This document shows positions 1 through 6,198 of a stretch of 7,846 bases of DNA, one piece after another. This stretch comes from Thermoplasmata archaeon. Its GTDB lineage: Archaea > Thermoplasmatota > E2 > DHVEG-1 > B18-G2. Position numbers and translations under genes: made by a program. Each line of letters opens with the position of its first letter. The first letter of the stretch is position 1. The stretch covers positions 1-7,846 of the forward strand of contig QMTN01000012.1 in assembly GCA_003651105.1 (NCBI GenBank), given 5' to 3'. The notes beneath the pieces are model-generated. The model was given only the letters and a program-made list of their open reading frames with translations. It was not told the origin of the DNA and did no database searches.

Positions 1-114
1 CTTCCAAGGTGGGTCAGACCTGTAGCCATCATCCCTATTGGATATCCAAAACATATACCAAAACCCACACCTAGAAAGAGGATAGAGGAGCTGGTTCATT
101 TCGATAGGTGGTGA
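1..114 (+). CDS. Nitroreductase family protein, C-terminal tail (5'-truncated by window edge)
   Basis: An open frame runs from base 1 to a TGA at 112-114 and gives the last 37 residues of a protein whose start lies left of the window. The tail contains IIPIGYP (about residues 11-17 of the fragment), a proline- and lysine-rich link (PKPTPRKR), and ends ELVHFDRW. This matches the usual C-terminus of small FMN-dependent nitroreductases (NfsB/NADH-oxidase-like fold), where a VAxxPIGYP strand is followed by a PKPRxRKPLEExVHxxRW end. Members of the family are FMN homodimers that reduce nitro compounds, quinones or flavins using NAD(P)H; the substrate cannot be told from this tail. It is co-directional with the HAD gene that follows 91 bases later, but that gene appears to have its own promoter. 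The family call is firm for such a short piece because the tail pattern is distinctive. The FMN-binding residues are outside the window. Confidence 0.8.
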   Translation, partial: LPRWVRPVAIIPIGYPKHIPKPTPRKRIEELVHFDRW

Positions 115-173
115 TCTGCAACGAGATCGAGTCATCCTTTATCATAAAAAGTTTCCTAAAAATTTGGAGAAAG

Positions 174-181
174 CTTTTAAT
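174..181 (+). promoter_or_regulatory. TATA box of the HAD phosphatase gene (leaderless transcript)
   Basis: CTTTTAAT sits behind a purine-rich stretch (GGAGAAAG, 166-173) that could serve as a BRE. Its centre is about 28 bases before the ATG at 206. Archaeal transcription normally starts about 25-27 bases after the box centre, so the transcript should begin at or within a few bases of the start codon. No Shine-Dalgarno sequence lies between the box and the ATG, which agrees with a leaderless mRNA. Confidence 0.6.
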
Positions 182-205
182 CACCATCATTATACCAGCA
201 TCCCA

Positions 206-799
206 ATGAGGATAAAGGCGGTGCTCTTTGATCTGGACGGAGTACTGATAGATTCCCTGGATGCCTGGTGGCTTGCACTGAATGAGGCTTTGAGGAGATA
301 TGGTTTCGAAGAGATAGATAAGAAAGAGTTCATCGAGAGGTACTGGGGTAACGACCTGTATTCCAACCTTGATAGAGCCAACCTTCCCCTTGAAGTGGGA
401 CTCACCTGTAGCAAGCTGTACATGAACTACATCGACATGATAAGATTGCATCCCAGCGCGATCGAGATACTAGAAAGCATGGAAGGGATCAAGAAAGGAC
501 TCATAACCAACACACCGAGAGATTGCACCGAGATGGTTCTCAAGAGGTTTGATCTGGAGAAGTACTTCGATGTAGTTATTACTGGGGATGATGTATCGAG
601 AGGAAAGCCAGACCCGGAGATCATAGTGAAGGCATGTGATCATCTTAATGTGAAGCCCCAAGAGGTTGTGGTCATCGGGGATACGGATAACGATCTGAAG
701 GCTGCGAGATCCGCAGGATGTTCCGTGATCGGTATAGGATTGGAAGGAGATATCTACCTCGATGATCTATCGGAATTAAGGAGCGTACTAAAGCTCTGA
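206..799 (+). CDS. HAD-superfamily phosphatase, phosphoglycolate phosphatase/beta-phosphoglucomutase-like
   Basis: A 197-residue cytosolic hydrolase with all four HAD motifs. Motif I is FDLDGVLIDS with nucleophile D9 and acid/base D11; motif II is LITNT with T101; motif III is K134 in RGKPDPE; motif IV is VVIGDTDND with Mg-binding D159 and D163. Residues of about 15-85 form a small helical C1 cap inserted after motif I, as in Gph and beta-PGM relatives. Such enzymes remove phosphate from small metabolites through an aspartyl-phosphate intermediate; the substrate is not readable from the sequence. I start at ATG 206 because MRIKAVLFDLDG places the first strand as usual in the family and the TATA box at 174-181 fits a leaderless start. 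An in-frame TTG at 164 would add 14 unlikely residues (including HHH) and would overlap the TATA box. The stop overlaps the stop of convergent ileS by 12 bases. It could dephosphorylate glucosyl-3-phosphoglycerate made by the synthase at 3847, but nothing shows this directly. Confidence 0.9.
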   Translation: MRIKAVLFDLDGVLIDSLDAWWLALNEALRRYGFEEIDKKEFIERYWGNDLYSNLDRANLPLEVGLTCSKLYMNYIDMIRLHPSAIEILESMEGIKKGLITNTPRDCTEMVLKRFDLEKYFDVVITGDDVSRGKPDPEIIVKACDHLNVKPQEVVVIGDTDNDLKAARSAGCSVIGIGLEGDIYLDDLSELRSVLKL

Positions 800-3730
800 A
801 TCCTTAACCTTTTCTATACCTATGGTTACCTCGGTATCCCCTATCCTCCATTTCTTCACCAGTTCACCCTTTGGAGATTCCTTGAAATCAACGGATACCG
901 ACCTGGTCTCTCCAGCTATGTAATCTATCCATTCCTTGAGCAGTTTTATCTTGCTCTCTTCAATGGAAATTTCCGTTCTTATCCTATCTTCTATTTCGAG
1001 ATCCATCTCCTTTCTCATGGCTTGGATCCTTCTGACGATCTCCCTGGATAAACCCTCCGCGAGCAGATCATCGGTGAGCTCGATGTCAAGGATAACCTTC
1101 ATATCATCCCTTTTCTCCATGATATACCTACTCGGCTCCATCTTGTGACCTTCTCTCCTTGAGAAACTCACCTTCTTAACATTGATCTCCTCCCTCAGCA
1201 GATCCACAAATCCCTTGACCTTCCTCTCGACATCCTCTTCACACACCACTATGAGCTCCCTCAGCGGGTACCTTATCTTTATCCCAACCTTCCCCCTCAG
1301 AGACCTGCCGATATCAGCTATCTCCCTCACCTTCTCCATCGCATCTTCCAACTCTTCATCGAGGCAATCCTCATCAAAATCGGGATAATCGCACAGGTGG
1401 ACGCTTTCTTTCATCCCTTCATACCGCATCCTCTGATAGATAGCCTCTGCTATGAAGGGGACGAACGGTGCCAGGAGCCTTGATAGGGTAAGGAATACAT
1501 CGTGAAGAGTTGAGTAACAGGAAAGTTTATCCTCGTTTTCCTCTTCAACCCACAGCCTCTTTCTAGATCTCCTTATGTACCAGTTGCTCAGATCATCGAT
1601 AACGAAGCTCTCTATAGATCTGGTTGCCTTGTGGATCTCGAAACCTTCCATGCTTTTCCTAACTTCCCTTACGGTTGCATGGAGTCTGCTCATCACCCAT
1701 CTATCTATACCTTTCCTCTCATCCAGATGGACGTATTTCTTCCTTGGATCGAATCCATCTAGCTTTGCATAGGATATGTAGAATCTGAATGAATTCCAGA
1801 GGGTCATGATGAACCTTCCAAGAACTTCCTTTATCGCATCTTCATAGAACCTTATGGGCATCCATGGAGCATTAGCAGACAGGAAGTACCATCTCATCGC
1901 ATCCGCCCCTTCCCTCTCAAAGATGTAGTTCGGATCCAGGTAATTCTTCTTGCTCTTGCTCATCTTCTGCCCCTCTTTATCGAGTACAAGTCCCAAGGTG
2001 AGAACCCTCCTGTAAGGTGGTGAATTGAATAATAAGGTCGATATTGCCATCAGGGAGTAGAACCACCCCCTCGTTTGATCCAAAGCCTCGCATATGAAAT
2101 CTACTGGAAAGCACTCATCGAACATCTCTTTATTTTCAAATGGATAATGCCACTGCGCAAAGAATGCGGAGCCGGAATCGTACCAGCAATCTATCACATA
2201 AGGCTCCCTCTTCATCCTGGCATTACATCTCGGACATCTAACCTCGATCTCATCAACGAATGGCTTGTGTAGGTCATAGGATTCCGGAAACTCCTTTGAA
2301 AGGTTCCTGAGCTCATCGACGCTACCAATACAGATCTCGTTCCCGCACTTCTCGCATATCCATATCGGTAAAGGAGTCCCCCAGTATCTATCCCTCGAAA
2401 GAGCCCAGTCCTTTGCTTCAGATATAAAATCTCCAAATCTACCATGCTTTACATGGCTCGGATACCATTCCACCGCCTCGTTGTTCTCGAGGAGCTGTTT
2501 CCTGAATTTTGATACAGCTATGAACCAGGATTCCATCGCATAGTAAAGCAGGGGAGTATCGCATCTCCAGCAGAAAGGATAGTCGTGGGTATAGTCTTGG
2601 ACGGCAAAGATGAGGCCCCTTTCCTTGAGATGCTCTATTATCAGGGGATCCGCATCCTTGACAAACATACCTTTCCATGGCTCAACCTTATCATCAAACG
2701 TTCCATCCTTCTTCACAAGCTGAATCACCGGAAGATCATACTCCTTACCTGCCTCATAGTCCTCTTCCCCAAATGCGGGAGCTATGTGAACTATTCCTGT
2801 GCCCTCGTCCATTGTAACGAAGTCCGCGCATATCACATACCACGCCTTCTTGTCCGGTTTTTCGTACGTGAAGAGGGGCTCGTACTCCTTTCCTTCCAGC
2901 TCCCTCCCCATGAATCTATCCAGAATCTCGTATTCCTCTCCCTTGAATAACCTGGCCACCCTCTCCTCAGCCAGTATCAGGATCTCGTCTCTATATCTGA
3001 TCTTAAGATAGGGCTCATCCGGATGGACAGCCAGGGCAACATTGGAAAGCAGGGTCCATGGCGTGGTTGTCCATGCTAAGAAGCTCGCATCCTCTCCCTT
3101 GACCTTGAATTTCACGAATATGGAAGGCTCGGTTACGCTTTTGTATCCTTGGGCCACCTCATGCGCAGATAGAGCGGTGCCACACCTTGGACAGTATGGA
3201 ACCACCTTGTAGCCCTTGTAAAGATATCCCTTCTCCCACAACCTTTTCAGAGACCACCACACAGATTCTATGTACTCATTATCTAAGGTTATGTAGGGAT
3301 TCTCCATATCTATCCAGAATCCAACCCTCCTCGTCATCTCCACCCATTCATGCTCATACTGGAATGTGCTCTTCCTGCACTCTTCGTTGAACCTTTTAAC
3401 ACCGTACCTCTCTATATCCTGCTTGCTCTTCAATCCAAGCTTCTTTTCCACCTCTATCTCAACCGGCAAACCATGGGTGTCCCAGCCAGCCCTCCTCGGA
3501 ACGTGGTATCCGAGCATCGTGTAGTACCTCAGAACGACATCCTTCATTATCCTGGTCAGCACATGGCCGGGATGGGGGGTTCCATTTGCTGTTGGGGGTC
3601 CTTCTAGGAATATGAAGGGTTTTGATCCCTCCCTCTGCTTCAGAGATTTTTCGAATATCCTTTCCCTTTCCCAGAAATCGAGGATCTCCTTCTCCATCTC
3701 TGCGGGTCTGTAATTCCCCACTTCTTCCAT
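788..3730 (-). CDS. ileS: Isoleucyl-tRNA synthetase, archaeal/eukaryal type
   Basis: Class Ia synthetase that charges tRNA-Ile with isoleucine in the cytosol; 980 residues from the ATG at 3730, close to the usual archaeal length. Visible in order: GPPTANGTPHPGH with the HIGH-class signature as HPGH (53-56); a CxxC zinc-type pair at C180/C183; the CP1 editing domain that hydrolyses Val-tRNA-Ile, with AWTTTPWTL (219-227) and a DEGTGIVHIAPAFGEED segment (308-324); CxxC pairs at C387/C390, C459/C462 and C499/C502; the core segment ALDQTRGWFYS (549-559); KMSKS (589-593) binding ATP; a helical anticodon-binding domain (about 670-780); and the C-terminal LSREIVRRIQAMRKE stretch (894-908) typical of the archaeal/eukaryotic clade. 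A GTG at 3739 would add three residues, but the ATG at 3730 has GGTGATC placed just upstream. The gene stands alone, divergent from the synthase gene and overlapping the HAD gene tail-to-tail. No residue looks broken. Confidence 0.98.
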   Translation of the reverse strand: MEEVGNYRPAEMEKEILDFWERERIFEKSLKQREGSKPFIFLEGPPTANGTPHPGHVLTRIMKDVVLRYYTMLGYHVPRRAGWDTHGLPVEIEVEKKLGLKSKQDIERYGVKRFNEECRKSTFQYEHEWVEMTRRVGFWIDMENPYITLDNEYIESVWWSLKRLWEKGYLYKGYKVVPYCPRCGTALSAHEVAQGYKSVTEPSIFVKFKVKGEDASFLAWTTTPWTLLSNVALAVHPDEPYLKIRYRDEILILAEERVARLFKGEEYEILDRFMGRELEGKEYEPLFTYEKPDKKAWYVICADFVTMDEGTGIVHIAPAFGEEDYEAGKEYDLPVIQLVKKDGTFDDKVEPWKGMFVKDADPLIIEHLKERGLIFAVQDYTHDYPFCWRCDTPLLYYAMESWFIAVSKFRKQLLENNEAVEWYPSHVKHGRFGDFISEAKDWALSRDRYWGTPLPIWICEKCGNEICIGSVDELRNLSKEFPESYDLHKPFVDEIEVRCPRCNARMKREPYVIDCWYDSGSAFFAQWHYPFENKEMFDECFPVDFICEALDQTRGWFYSLMAISTLLFNSPPYRRVLTLGLVLDKEGQKMSKSKKNYLDPNYIFEREGADAMRWYFLSANAPWMPIRFYEDAIKEVLGRFIMTLWNSFRFYISYAKLDGFDPRKKYVHLDERKGIDRWVMSRLHATVREVRKSMEGFEIHKATRSIESFVIDDLSNWYIRRSRKRLWVEEENEDKLSCYSTLHDVFLTLSRLLAPFVPFIAEAIYQRMRYEGMKESVHLCDYPDFDEDCLDEELEDAMEKVREIADIGRSLRGKVGIKIRYPLRELIVVCEEDVERKVKGFVDLLREEINVKKVSFSRREGHKMEPSRYIMEKRDDMKVILDIELTDDLLAEGLSREIVRRIQAMRKEMDLEIEDRIRTEISIEESKIKLLKEWIDYIAGETRSVSVDFKESPKGELVKKWRIGDTEVTIGIEKVKDSEL

Positions 3731-3733
3731 CTC

Positions 3734-3740
3734 GATCACC
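3734..3740 (-). promoter_or_regulatory. Shine-Dalgarno site that decides the ileS start
   Basis: On the - strand GGTGATC is a 7-base match to the anti-Shine-Dalgarno end of archaeal 16S rRNA (GATCACC). It is followed by GAG and then the ATG at 3730. The alternative GTG at 3739 lies inside this motif and has no motif of its own, so the ATG is preferred. Confidence 0.7.
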
Positions 3741-3767
3741 GGTGGATCAGATAGTAATATGGAGCGG

Positions 3768-3777
3768 TATTAAAAAG
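3768..3777 (-). promoter_or_regulatory. TATA box for ileS
   Basis: On the - strand CTTTTTAATA has its centre about 43 bases before the ileS ATG, so transcription should begin near 3746, giving a leader of about 16 bases that still holds the GGTGATC site. The bases immediately upstream (TATACC) are not purine-rich, so the BRE is weak. A second - strand box (TTTTAATA, 3816-3809) behind GGTGGAGGAG could give a longer leader of about 55 bases. Confidence 0.45.
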
Positions 3778-3808
3778 GTATAGATACATCGCTAGAGATG
3801 GAGCAACG

Positions 3809-3816
3809 TATTAAAA
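3809..3816 (+). promoter_or_regulatory. TATA box for the synthase-methyltransferase unit
   Basis: TATTAAAA, preceded by ATGGAGCAACG (3798-3808), has its centre about 34 bases before the ATG at 3847. Transcription would start near 3838-3840, leaving a leader of under ten bases. GAGG at 3837-3840 could be a ribosome binding site only if the transcript starts slightly upstream. A near copy of the whole module lies at 3759-3775. Confidence 0.45.
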
Positions 3817-3846
3817 CTCCTCCACCTTTCTTGATAGAGGGATAGG

Positions 3847-5055
3847 ATGGATTTTATGCAGGGGCATGTAACGACCCTTCACGATCTGCAAGTTGACAAG
3901 GAGAAGCTCATAAGGAAGCTGGAGGAGTTCTCCTCGATATATCCCGTTTCCATAGTGATACCCATCCTATATTCTGATCTCAAGAGAAAGACCATGGGTA
4001 GGATGATCGAGAAGCTGAACAGGTGCAGATATGTGACAGATATATTCATAGCACTATCGGCGGAGAACGAGAAGGAGTACAGGGAAGCTATCAGGGTTTT
4101 CTCGAGATTGGATACTCCTCACCTGGTGATATGGTGCAACGGACCGAGTATAAGGAAAACGCTCCTCGAGCTAAAGGAGGAGGGATTGGATGTAACTAGG
4201 TACAAGGGTAAAGGCAAGGATGTGTGGATCGCCCTCGGCATTGCTACCATAAGATCCCATGCCATAGCTGTCCACGATGCAGATATCATAACCTACGATG
4301 AAGCCCTGCCAGCGAAGTTATTGTATCCTCTGGTCGAACCATCCATGGATTTTGTCTTCAACAAGGGATACTATGCGAGGATAGGGGCTAACACTCTATA
4401 TGGAAGAGTCACCAGATTATTTGTACAGCCCCTTCTCGAGGCCTTCGTGGAGAAGATGGGGGAGAGGGTGAACTTTTTGAATTATCTGAGATCCTTCAGG
4501 TATCCATTATCCGGTGAATTCGCTATAAAGAGTGATGTTGCCCTGGATCTGAGCCTGCCAGCGGATTGGGGCTTGGAGATAGGTATTCTTGCGGAGGTTT
4601 ACAGAGGGGTTTCCATAAAGCACATATGCCAGACCGATCTTGGGAAGTATGATCACAAGCACCAGAGTATAGGAGATCTGAACAGGGGACTGGTCAAGAT
4701 GTCTGGAGACATAATGAGAACTTTGCTCAGATACCTCACCGAAGAAGCCCATATCGATGTTACTCCTTCTTTCCTGAGATCGATAAAGGTCATTTACAGG
4801 AGGATAGCGAGGGATTACATCAAGAAGTACTTCTCTCTTGCAAGGTTCAACGACCTGGATTACAACAGGCACAAGGAAGAGACAACTGTCGAGAAGTTTG
4901 CAGAGGTGATAATGGTTGCGGGAGAAAGATACATAAGGAAACCATCTGGTACCCAGATACCTAACTGGTTTAGGGCGATGTCCGCATTACCCGGGATAAG
5001 GGATATGCTCCTGGCATCCGCGGAGAGGGATCTCGAGGTCTATGGAAAGGTTTGA
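3847..5055 (+). CDS. gpgS: Glucosyl-3-phosphoglycerate synthase-like GT81 glycosyltransferase
   Basis: A 402-residue GT-A-fold glycosyltransferase. Known GpgS enzymes transfer glucose from a nucleotide-diphosphate sugar to D-3-phosphoglycerate, making the precursor of the compatible solute glucosylglycerate (or, in mycobacteria, of methylglucose polysaccharides). Seen here: a first strand VSIVIPIL (34-41); the nucleotide-binding GKGKDVW (121-127); metal-binding DAD (144-146, in VHDADI); YYARIGANTLYGRVTRLFVQPLL (about 175-197); PLSGEF (220-225), the acceptor-side loop; GLEIG (242-246); and QTDLGKYDHKHQ (262-273), ending the catalytic core. The helical tail from about 275 makes it longer than the roughly 320-residue mycobacterial enzymes. 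No membrane segment or signal peptide is seen. The start at ATG 3847 has GAGG six bases upstream; ATG 3856 is an in-frame alternative. The methyltransferase gene overlaps its last codons. No MPGP-type phosphatase is adjacent, so the second step must be encoded elsewhere or by an unrelated HAD. A related donor or acceptor specificity cannot be excluded. Confidence 0.82.
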   Translation: MDFMQGHVTTLHDLQVDKEKLIRKLEEFSSIYPVSIVIPILYSDLKRKTMGRMIEKLNRCRYVTDIFIALSAENEKEYREAIRVFSRLDTPHLVIWCNGPSIRKTLLELKEEGLDVTRYKGKGKDVWIALGIATIRSHAIAVHDADIITYDEALPAKLLYPLVEPSMDFVFNKGYYARIGANTLYGRVTRLFVQPLLEAFVEKMGERVNFLNYLRSFRYPLSGEFAIKSDVALDLSLPADWGLEIGILAEVYRGVSIKHICQTDLGKYDHKHQSIGDLNRGLVKMSGDIMRTLLRYLTEEAHIDVTPSFLRSIKVIYRRIARDYIKKYFSLARFNDLDYNRHKEETTVEKFAEVIMVAGERYIRKPSGTQIPNWFRAMSALPGIRDMLLASAERDLEVYGKV

Positions 5056-5683
5056 GGAGAGGAGAAGGCTCATAGAGAATCTGAAGAGACTCGGTTACAT
5101 CAGAAGCAAGAAGGTAGAGGATGCCATGATGAGTATCAGGAGGGAGGATTTCGTACCACAGGGTCTAAGGGAGTATGCGTACCACGATACCCCTCTGGAG
5201 ATAGGTCATGGTCAAACCATATCAGCACCTCACATGGTCGCCCTAATGTGCGAGGAGCTCGAACTGGAGAGGGGATTGAAGGTTCTGGAGGTGGGGGCTG
5301 GATCGGGATATCATTCTGCGGTGATATCAAGGATAATAGGAGAGGAAGGTATGGTTTACAGTATCGAGAGGATACCTGATCTTGTGGAGTTTGCCAGGAG
5401 GAACCTAGAGAGGGCTGGTATCAGGAATGTGGAGGTTGTAGAAGGTGATGGCTCCATGGGGCTACCGGAGCACGCGCCTTACGACAGGATACTCGTAACA
5501 TGTTCCGCTCCAGATATACCGGATCCTCTCGTGGAACAGTTGAAGGATGGAGGGATAATCCTCATACCCGTGGGGAGGACGTTTTCGGTATTGGTCAAGG
5601 GATTGAAGAGGGGTAACAAGGTTGTAAGGAAGGAGATATGTGGCTGTGCCTTCGTTCCATTGATAGGAAAGTATGGATTCTGA
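5042..5683 (+). CDS. pcm: Protein-L-isoaspartate(D-aspartate) O-methyltransferase
   Basis: A 213-residue cytosolic repair enzyme that uses S-adenosylmethionine to methylate isoaspartyl residues formed in ageing proteins, starting their return to L-aspartate. The N-terminal helices (1-30) carry a family-typical RREDFVP (33-39). GHGQTISAPHMV (55-66) is the signature loop with the active-site serine S61. Motif I, VLEVGAGSGYHSA (81-93), binds SAM; E109 in YSIER (106-110) is the expected ribose-contacting acidic residue; VEGDGSMG (133-140) is the post-II loop; ILIPVG (173-178) is a late core strand. Length is normal for the family. The start ATG lies 14 bases inside the synthase gene in another frame, with GAGGT (5035-5039) just upstream, so translation is probably coupled. 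The product fits heat or desiccation stress alongside an osmolyte synthase. No residue appears missing. Its 3' end is separated from the convergent kinase-family gene by nine bases. Confidence 0.96.
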   Translation: MERFEERRRLIENLKRLGYIRSKKVEDAMMSIRREDFVPQGLREYAYHDTPLEIGHGQTISAPHMVALMCEELELERGLKVLEVGAGSGYHSAVISRIIGEEGMVYSIERIPDLVEFARRNLERAGIRNVEVVEGDGSMGLPEHAPYDRILVTCSAPDIPDPLVEQLKDGGIILIPVGRTFSVLVKGLKRGNKVVRKEICGCAFVPLIGKYGF

Positions 5684-5692
5684 GCTAAGTTG

Positions 5693-6187
5693 CTAGAGTT
5701 TGTAACCTATCTTCCTGAGAAACTCCTTCCTCCACTTTATATCATTCTCGTCTTCGATACCTACTGGAACAAAACCGTCTATCACTCCCAGTATAGCCCT
5801 TCCCTTCTCTCCGCGATTCTCATCCTCGAGCACGACAACCCTTGTCGGATTTGCGGTTGCGCAGAATATCCTGCAGACCTCTGGAACATTCTTTATTGCA
5901 TTCAGCACGTTTATCGGGTAGCACTCCTTCATGAAGATGATGAAGGAGTGACCAGCCCCTATCTTCAGAGCATTCTTCCTTGCCAGCTCCATCATCTCCT
6001 CATCATTTCCCTCCACCCTCACCTTCCTTGCTCCGCTCGCCTCGCAGAAGGCTATGCCAAACCTCGCCTTCGGATTGGAGTTAACCATCGCCTCATAGAG
6101 GTCTTCTATGCTCTTTATGAAATGGGTCTGACCCAGGATGAAGTTCACATCATCCGGCTTTTCCACATCAACAACCTTCATCTCCAT
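5693..6187 (-). CDS. Adenosine-specific kinase family protein (PF04008/COG1839)
   Basis: A 164-residue soluble protein matching almost end to end a small archaeal and bacterial family (formerly DUF355). Conserved blocks are KPDDVNFILGQTHFIKSIEDLYEA (10-33), FGIAFCEASG (43-52), GNDEE (60-64), IGAGHSFIIF (76-85), PINVLNAIKNVPEVCRIFCATANP (91-114), and AILGVIDG (131-138), ending in LRKIGYKL. From family knowledge, a Pyrobaculum member binds adenosine and AMP and carries a modified histidine interpreted as phosphohistidine; H80 in GAGHSF is the likely equivalent, with H22 the other conserved one. The catalytic role in vivo is not well established, so the kinase name should be used with care. ATG 6187 is chosen because GAGGTGAT lies three bases upstream; the next ATG at 6181 is poorly placed. 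It is the last gene of the S28e-L24e-LarA operon, nine bases after the LarA stop. Confidence 0.92.
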   Translation of the reverse strand: MEMKVVDVEKPDDVNFILGQTHFIKSIEDLYEAMVNSNPKARFGIAFCEASGARKVRVEGNDEEMMELARKNALKIGAGHSFIIFMKECYPINVLNAIKNVPEVCRIFCATANPTRVVVLEDENRGEKGRAILGVIDGFVPVGIEDENDIKWRKEFLRKIGYKL

Positions 6188-6190
6188 TCT

Positions 6191-6198
6191 ATCACCTC
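6191..6198 (-). promoter_or_regulatory. Strong Shine-Dalgarno site of the adenosine-specific kinase-family gene, overlapping the upstream stop codon
   Basis: On the - strand GAGGTGAT precedes the ATG at 6187 by three bases and matches the anti-Shine-Dalgarno sequence over its full length. Its first bases belong to the TGA stop (6199-6197) of the LarA-family gene, so ribosomes ending that gene finish on the next initiation site. This supports one polycistronic message with coupled translation. Confidence 0.75.

Noticed and set aside
115..165. A transcription terminator after the nitroreductase tail
   Set aside because: There is no convincing hairpin and only short T runs (CTTT, GTTT), so no site can be supported.
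2585..2950. A 121-codon open frame on the + strand inside ileS
   Set aside because: It is antisense to the continuous and fully conserved IleRS frame and has no promoter or ribosome site.
4507..4872. A 121-codon open frame on the - strand inside the synthase gene
   Set aside because: It is antisense to the conserved GT81 motifs and its translation has no recognisable domain.
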